Positions 10,801 through 19,800 of a DNA stretch of 32,669 bases are shown one piece after another. Each line of letters starts with the position of its first letter. Within the stretch, counting starts at the first letter, position 1. This stretch comes from an uncultured beta proteobacterium. Lineage in GTDB: Bacteria; Pseudomonadota; Gammaproteobacteria; Burkholderiales; Burkholderiaceae_C. Location of the stretch: positions 1 through 32,669 of the forward strand of contig CAJAXU010000186.1 in NCBI GenBank assembly GCA_903948045.1. Reading direction: 5' to 3'. Made by a program: the position numbers and the translations under genes. The notes under the pieces are model-generated. The model saw only the letters and a list, made by a program, of their open reading frames with translations, was not told where the DNA came from and did no database searches.

Positions 10801-13800
10801 CAGCTTGGTGCAAGGCACTCATAGCTTCCGTGCCGTGGTCGAGAACCTGGGAGGCAATCAAGGCAGCCCAAGTGCCGCCCGATCCGTGGTGGTGGACACC
10901 ACGCCGCCTGTCACCCCAACGATCTCCACGGTTGCGGGTGACAACGTCATCAATGCCGCGGAGAAGTCCAGCGGCGTCACCCTGTCCGGTACTACCGAAG
11001 CTGGTTCGAGCGTCAAGGTCAACGGTGCAGTAGCCAGTGTTTCTGGAGCCAATTGGACCTACACGCTGGACTCATCGGCTATCAATACATTTGGGGAGGG
11101 CGCCAAGACCCTGACAGTTATCAGCACCGACACGGCCGGCAATGCTAGCACGGCAGCCACAAGACTAGTTTCCATCGACACTGCAGGCCCGGCCACCACG
11201 CTGGTTTCGTCGGCTGGTCAGGTGATCAATGCCGCCGAACTGAGCGCTGGTGCCAAGCTCACTGGAACGACTGAAGCAGGCGCGCGCGTGAGCCTCACGC
11301 TTGGCAACAGCAACGGCAACGGCAATGGCAACGTACGCAGCGTGACAGCCGACGGCGCCGGCGACTGGACTTACACACTGGTCAAGGCCGATGTCGCGGC
11401 AATCGGCCAAGATGCGCTGAAAACCCTTTCCGCCAGTGCTACCGACATCAGTGGCAATACCGGTGCAGCGGCGACGACCGATGTGACGATCGACACCAAA
11501 GCACCGGTTCTGACAGCCTTCGCCCTGGCCGACGGCAGCGACAAGGGACTCCAGGGTGACGGTCAGTCCAATGATTTGGCCCCCTCCATCACCTTCGCAG
11601 CGGAAGGTGGCGCCTATTTGGCGCTCGGTATCAGCATCGGCAATGACTCTCCCGTTTTTGGAAATACTGTAAGAGGCACTGGTAGTAGCCAATCCCTCAG
11701 CCTGAACGCACCGCTGACCACGGACGGCATTTATAAACTAACGCTGCGCGCAACTGACGATGCAGGCAATGTCACACTGCGGACCGGCAGCTATACGCTG
11801 GACACCCTGGCCCCCGGCAAGCCCACCATCGCGGGTGTCCAGGATGATGTCGGCAGCATCAAAGGTGGCGTCTTGGCTGCCGGGGTTACGGACGACACTC
11901 AGCTGCGAATCAGTGGCACTGCCGAGGCGTTCTCACTGGTTGCGGTGTTCAACGGTGCAACCCCCCTGGGTGAAGTTTATGCCGACAAGGACGGCGCCTG
12001 GTCCCTGACCACATCGACGCTCACCAATGGCACAACTTACAACGTGGTCGCCAAAGCCTCTGACGCGGCGGGCAATGTCGGCGTTGCCAGTGACGCACGC
12101 AGCTTCACGATTGACACAACGCCTCCAGTTGCGCCTGGCTTGGGCTTGGCCATTGACTCTGGCAAGAGCGCCTCGGACAAAATCACCTCTTCGGGGATCG
12201 TCAACGTCACTGGTATTGAGCCTGGTGCCAACTGGCAGTACAGCACCGATGCTGGCGCAAATTGGGCGACTGGCACTGGCAGTAACTTCACCCTGTCGGG
12301 TGATGGCGCCAAGTCGGTCATCGTTCGCCAGTCGGATGTAGCTGGCAATGCAGGCCCCACGTCGACTCCCCTCCTGTTCACGCTGGACACTGCGGCCGCA
12401 GCCGCGACAGCGACCCTGGCCAGTGATACGGGTGGTTCCAACTCAGACAAAATCACCTCATCCGGACTGGTGAACGTCACCGGCCTGGAACCCGGCGCCA
12501 CATGGGAATACAGCACTGACAATGGCGTCAACTGGACGGCCGGCACAGACAGCAGCGTCGCGCTCAGTGGCGACGGTGCCAAAGCGGTGCAGATTCGGCA
12601 AACCGATCTAGCTGGCAATACCAGCTCGGCGGGATCGCTCAGCTTCACACTGGATACGCAGGCCCCAGCCAAAGGCACCATCACCGCCATTGACGCCGAC
12701 GGCGGCGCCACCGGCGATCGGCTGACTAACGACAGCACGCCGGTGATCAGTTTCACGGCCGAAGCCGGCGCCAAGGTCGGCCTGGGCATTGGTGGCAACC
12801 CGGTTGATCCTGCCAAGTACACGGTTACCGAGACCAGCCCCGGGCAGTACACCATCACTGTCACACAGGCCTTGGCCGACGGCGGCTATGGCGTGATCGC
12901 ACGGGATGCCGCGGGTAATGCCACCACCACGTTCGCTCAAGATGGCTCCGACCTGGCCACATTCCGCATCGATACCTCGGCACCGACTGCCGCAGCCCTG
13001 GCGTTGCTGTCTGACAGTGGTAATTCAGGCAATGACGGCATCACCAACATCGGTACGGTCAACGTCACCGGCCTGGAGCCTGGAGCAACTTGGCAGTACA
13101 GCACCAATGGTGGCAGTTCTTGGGTCGCTGGCACCGGCAGCAACTTCACGCTGAGTGCTGGTAGCTACGCAGCAGGTGCCGTCCAAGTCCAGCAGACTGA
13201 CAAGGCTGGCAATCTCCAATCTGCTACGCCAGCCAATATTGCGTCTGCCCTTACTGTTGACCAGACGGGGCCCACTGCCACGATCCAAGTCTCCAAATCC
13301 AACCTGAAAGCCGGCGATACCGCGCAGGTTACGCTCACCTTCAACGAAAAAATCACTGGGCTCGACAGCTCGGACCTCATCGTCCAGGGCGGCACGCTGA
13401 GTGCCCTGACTTCAGCCGACGACGGCAAGACCTGGACGGCCACCTTGACCTCAGGCACCGATCTGGAAAGCGCAAACAACACCATCACGCTGGCCAACAC
13501 CGGCGTTGCCGACCTGGCGGGTAATGCCGGCAGCGGTACCACGGATTCTGGCATTTTTGCAGTCGACACCAAGGCGCCTGTTCTCACCCCCGTCTCGCCA
13601 GCCGATAACTTGCTGAGCCTGGGCCTGGCAGCCGATTTGGTCCTCGGGGCCAATGAATCACTGGCCAAAGGTACGGGTACCGTATCCCTCTTCAAGGCGG
13701 GTGGCTTTCTGGTTGAAAGCCTCGATGTGAGCAGCAGCCGGGTTGCTATCATCGGCAGCGGTGCGCAAACCCAAGTTCGCATTGACCCGTCGGCCGATCT

Positions 13801-16800
13801 GGAGAAGGATCTGGACTACTACGTCAACTTCAACGCAGGCGCCTTCCTGGACACGGCGGGTAACCCGGCCGCCGGCATCACCAGCGCCACAGACTGGAAC
13901 TTTACGGGTGCAGGCGCCACGGTCACGGTGAACGCTGTCTCGGTAGACAATCGCATCAACCTGAGCGAATCTGGGCAGCCCGTCAACGTATCGGGCACGG
14001 TATCTGCCGAAGCCTCGATCCTTGCGGCCTTCACAACGCAAGATTTGTTGGTGTTGCTGCGCCCCACATCAGGGGCCGATATCACGCTGAGCGATGCTTC
14101 CTATAGCTACAGTGAAGGCAACCTGGCGAATTGGGCCGCCACACTGCCTGCTTCCCAATTCTCCGGTGTTGGCGATTACACATTGGTTGTGACCATTACC
14201 GGCAAAACAGGGGATGCAGCCAACGTGAGTGGCACTGGAACCCAATTCGTTAAAGTGGATACGGTCGTTGCGCCACCAACTGCTTCACTGGCAGTGGATT
14301 CCGGGGTAAGCACTCCAGACGGCATAACAAATAACGGTACGGTCAACGTCACAGGCTTGGAGTCCGGCGCTGCCTGGCAGTACAGCATTAATGGTGGAAG
14401 CTCCTGGACCGATGGGAGTGGCAGCAGCGTCACATTTAGCGGCGACGGTTCCACATCGGTCACCGTGCGTCAGACCGATGCGGCCGGTAATATCAGCCTT
14501 GCTTCAACTGCGCTGGCATTCATTCTGGACAAGAGCATTGCCACCCCCACGGTGGCCCTGACCACTGACACCGGCACCGACACAGGCGACAAGCTCACCA
14601 GCAACGCGGCACTCTCTTTCAGCACAGCCGCCTCCGATGTGACCCGCAGCTTCAAGGTCGACGGTGGCGCTGCCAGCGCCACCTACACCGCACCCAGCGC
14701 TGATGGCAGTCACACCGTAGAGGTGACAGACACCGACATGGCCGGTAACACCGCCTCGGCCAACCTGACGTTCACGCTGGACGCCACCATCGCCACCCCC
14801 ACGGTGGCCCTGACCAGCGACACCGGCACCAATACAAGCGACAAGTTCACCAACAACCCCTCGCTCTCCTTGAGCACAGCCGCGGCCGATGTAACCCGCA
14901 GCGTCACGGTCGATGGCGGCGCTGCCAGCGCCAACTACGTTGCCCCCACCTCTGAGGTCAGCCACACCGTGGTGGTGACAGACACTGACACGGCCGGTAA
15001 CACAGCCAGCGCCAGCCTCACCTTCACGCTGGACACGACCGCCCCTGCAAAAGCCACCATCACGGCGCTCGACGCTGATGGCGGAGCAATGGGCGATCGG
15101 CTCACCAACGACAACACCCCTGTCATTAGCTTGACCGCAACAGCCGGATCAAAAATCATCCTCGGTAACAACGGCACACCCGTTGACGCTGCCAAGTACA
15201 GCGTAGTCGAAACTACGCCGGGCAATTACACCGTGACCGTCAACCAGTCTCTCGCTGATGGCGGCTACGGTGTGGTGGTGATGGATGCCGCTGGCAACGC
15301 CAGCACCACATTCGCGCAAGACGGCTCTGACCTGGCCACCTTCCGAATCGACGCCTCGGCTCCTTTGGCAATCGCCACCATAACTGGTGCCACCGATAAC
15401 GTACCGACCACACCACTAACCAGTATCGCTGCTGGTGGAACAACCAACGACAACACGCCGACTCTCCAAGGGACATTGACAGCTGCCCTGGGTGCCGGTG
15501 AGGTCGTGGCCGTTTACGACGGCGTTAACCGACTTGGTGCTGCCTCGGTGGATGGTACGAATTGGCAGTTCACAACAGCAGGCCTTGCAAACGGCAGCCA
15601 CAGCTTCAGCACCCGGGTTGAAGACGCTGCCGGCAACATCGGGCAGAGTGCCAGCCCCTACGCCATTGACGTCCAGACCTTGAGCCTTGATGCCGCCAAC
15701 AAGGTACTGTTCGTTGGCAACAGCGCCACGTTTGGCCGGGCCGACCCGGTGCTCAGCTACAACACCTACGACGCGGTCACCAACCCGACTGGCGTCAAAG
15801 ACCTGACGGCGCCGGTTGCTGGCACTTCTTTTGCCAATTTGACGGGTTCAAACCTGTATGAGCCGCATCCCTGGGGTGGCGTTGCTGGGCTGTTTGACGC
15901 TTTTGCGCAGCAGCTTGGGATTGACTACGACGTCTCCATGTCCACGCGCAATGCGGCAACCCTGCTTGGCCATTACTCAAACACCTCACCCGCCGGCAGT
16001 ACCGAGAAGTGGGACCTGCGCGGCAACATCGCCAGCCAAAAGTGGGAGATGGTGGTCCTGCAAGACCAGACCGATGAGCCACTGCCCAGTGGCACCGGCT
16101 CCATCACCTTTGCTGCTGGCAGTTCTGTGGCGACTCTGATGATCAAGCCCACGGCTGACACGGCCAAAGAATATGACGAAACCATCTCGATCCGCTTGGC
16201 AGCCAATGCCAGCTATCAAGCGGGCACCACTGCCAGCTTAGTAGCCACCATTTCGAATGACGATCCAACCGGCCCAACCATCAACCCGGCTTTGCCCACG
16301 GTCACGCTGTCAACAAACCCCGGTGCTGTTCTGGAAAACGGAACGGGTCGGCTGGTCTATCTGTTTACCCGAACAGGAGATACGAGCACTGATTTGGTGA
16401 TCAACTTCACGACCGCACGGGACGGCAACGCCGCGCCGTCAGTAGGAAGTACTGTAGGAATAGCTGATTTTGACAAAATCTCGCCGACCACTGGCACTGC
16501 AACCAGCATCTACTTGTTTGAGAGCGGGTCCGCGCCCACCACTGGAACTGCCAGCTTTGGGACTACCTCAGCCGGCGGCACCGGGACGATCACCATCAAG
16601 GCGGGTCAGTCCACCGCGGCTCTGACGTTAAGTCCGACCGACGATGCTACCCAAGCCGCCACTGATTCAGGCACGCTTTACAGTGGCGCTACGGGTGGTG
16701 GGGATGAGTCTTTGTACATTGCTTTGACCAGCAACGCCAACTACAACGTCGGCACAGTGGGCAAAGTGTCTGCCACCATCATCAATGATGACTTCGCGGC

Positions 16801-19800
16801 GGGCGCCGGTTCTAGCTTGCCTAACATCACCTTGGCGCTCACATCTGCTGCCGGGGTGTATGAGAACGCGAATGGCGATCTGGTCTACACCTTCACCCGC
16901 TCCGGCGACGCTACGTCGCAACTGACGGTTAACTTTGATGTCACAGGCACGGCGACCTATTTCGCCAGCGATGCCACCAAGTCTGACTTCGCGGTCAGCA
17001 CCAGTGGCGCCGCAGGTTACACGCTCAAAACCACGGGTGGCGCCAACGCCGACATTGGTGCTTTCCAAAAATACGCCAACCTGATCGAGGACTACATCCA
17101 CACGGGCGCGGCGGACAGCACCACCATCTCGGGCACCACCATCGCCGCCAACCCGAATGCGGATATCAACACCGATGTGTACCTCTACCAGACATGGGCT
17201 CGCCCGGACATGGTGGTGGGTAACTTCGACATGCTCACCAACAAGGTGTTGGACACTGTTACCGGTGGCTACACCGATGGCACCATCACCAAGTCCGACA
17301 CGCAAGGCGCTGGTTACTACCTGAGGCTGGAGGACATGAGTGCCGACCTGGCAGCCGCCTACAACGGCCTGGCCGCAGCCAACCCGGACTTTGACGGGGC
17401 AGCCCCCGTGGCCACTGCGTTCATGAATGCAGTGCTGAATGGCACCGCCATCCGAGACCCCTACACCGAGACCGCAGGCAATGGCAAGGTCAACCTTTGG
17501 TTTGACGACAACCTGCACGCCAGCAAACACGGCTCTTACCTGGCCAGCTTGACGCTGTTCGGTACCATGACCGGCATTGACCCACGCGCCCTGGGCGGCA
17601 GTGACAAGGTAGCGGCCGACCTCGGTATCGACTCGGCCACCGCTTTGGCTCTGCAGACAGTGGCCTCGGCCACCTTGGGTTTGAACCAGTCCTATATCTG
17701 GAGTAAACCTGGTACGGTGACCGAACTTGGCGACGGTACAAGCGCCACACTGGCCACCGCTGGCGGCTTCGGCTTCGCCGACTCGGCTTCGGCGGTGCAC
17801 ACCGTCTCTGTCGTGCCGGGCCAAGGCACCCTAGGCACCTTGACGGCCAGTATCCGCTCAGATGGCAGCACAGGCCAGGTCAACTGGCTTTACGCCATCA
17901 ACAACCAGACCATAGACCCGCTGCTGGCGTTCGGCCAGCAAAGAACGGAAAGCTTCACAGTCACAGTGGGCAGTGGTAATGGCGGTACGGTGTCCAAAAC
18001 GGTCACCGTCAATCTGCTCGGAACCAGCACGCTGCAGGGCACAGCGGGCGCGGATGCACTGATCGGCTCAAGCGGCAACGACACCATCCTCGGCTTGGCT
18101 GGGGACGACAGCATCGGCGGCGGGCTGGGCAATGATGTGATCAATGGTGGGGACGGCAACGATTGGGCGAATTTCTTCGATGCCACCTCAGCTGTCACAG
18201 CCAGCCTGGCTGCTGGCTTGGTTACCGGCGGCGCCGGCAACGACACCCTAATCAGCATCGAAAACCTCACGGGCTCCAGCTCTAACGACGCATTGACTGG
18301 CAATGCCAGCAACAACGCCTTGCGTGGCGAGTTGGGCAACGACACCCTGACTGGTGGCGATGGCAATGATTTCATCACCGGCGGCGCCGGTGATGATTCC
18401 ATAGACGGCGGCGTAGGCACTGGCGACACGGCCGACTACCTCTACAGCAACACCGCCACAGGCCCTGTAGTCGTCAATCTAACCAACGGGACCGCGACCG
18501 GCGATGGCAACGACATACTGATCGGAATTGAGAGCGTAAACGGCACCGACTCGGGAGACAGCATTATTGGCGACGCCTCAGCCAACTCGTTGATGGGTAA
18601 CGGCGGCAATGACACCCTGACAGGCGGCGCAGGCGAAGACAACCTCAATGGTGGCTCAGGCAATGACAGCGTGGATGGCGGGTTGGGCAACGACTTCTTG
18701 GAAAGCGGCACCGGCAATGACACCCTCAATGGTGGCGCATTCACCATTCTTGCAGACATCAGCGACACCGCCAGCTATCAAAACAGCGCAACGGCAGTCA
18801 ACGTCAACCTGGGCCAAGGTGCCTCGTTTGGCAGCGGTACTGCCAACAAGGGCGTTAACGGCACTGACACGCTGATCAACATCAATTTTGTGCGTGGCTC
18901 TGAATTGGCTGACACGATTACCGGCAGCGCCGGCCTTGTATTCGAGCAGTTTGAAGGTGGTGGCGGCAACGACACGATTGATGGTGGTGCGATTGATGTG
19001 ATCACGGGTGCCAACAGCAACCGTATCAGTTATCAGAATGCCAAGGCAGCGGTAACTTTGGACCTGGCAGCAGGTACCGCCATCACAGCCAACAGCACCA
19101 TCACCGGCAACTCTGGCACTGACACGCTGCTCAACTTCAACCAAGTCAGAGGGTCTGCCAATAACGACACCCTTTACGGTTCGGATCGCACAGATGTCAC
19201 CGAAAGCTTTGAAGGCCGGGCTGGCGATGATGTGATCGACGGGCGCGGTGGCTTCGATGTGGTGCGCTTCAGCAATGCCTCTGGCGGCGTCACAGCAAGT
19301 TTGGTATCGGGCACGGGTGGTGGCAGTGGCGTGGGAACCGACACCTTCACCAACGTGGAAGGACTTTTCGGATCGAACAACAGCGACTCTCTGACTGGCG
19401 GTAACGCCAACAACGATGCGCTGGAAGTCTTCCGTGGCGACGCTGGCAATGACACCATCGACGGCGGCCAAGGCTATGACAGGGCTCAGTACGATTCGGC
19501 TACCAGCGCGGTCACAGTGACCCTCAATGACACGATGGATGGCACCGCCAGTGACGGTTTAGGCGGCACAGACGCGCTGCGAAACATCGAAGGCGTGCGC
19601 AGCTCGGAATACAACGACGTCATCACCGGTAACAGTGCCGACAACGGGCTGGATGGTCAGGGTGGAAACGACACGCTTGTGGGCGGGGCGGGTAACGACA
19701 CGCTCATTGGCGGCGCGGGCGACGACAAACTAAATGGCGGGGCAGGCAACGACACCATCAGCGGCGGAGATGGCTCTGATGCGGCAAGCTACTCGGTGAC

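Noticed and set aside
17890-18768. Pro/Ser/Leu-rich minus-strand ORFs (SLPSPPVRVSLPNSP) over RTX regions, also at 26412..30929
   Set aside because: Reverse complement of GGxGNDTxxGG nonapeptide coding sequence; not independent genes.
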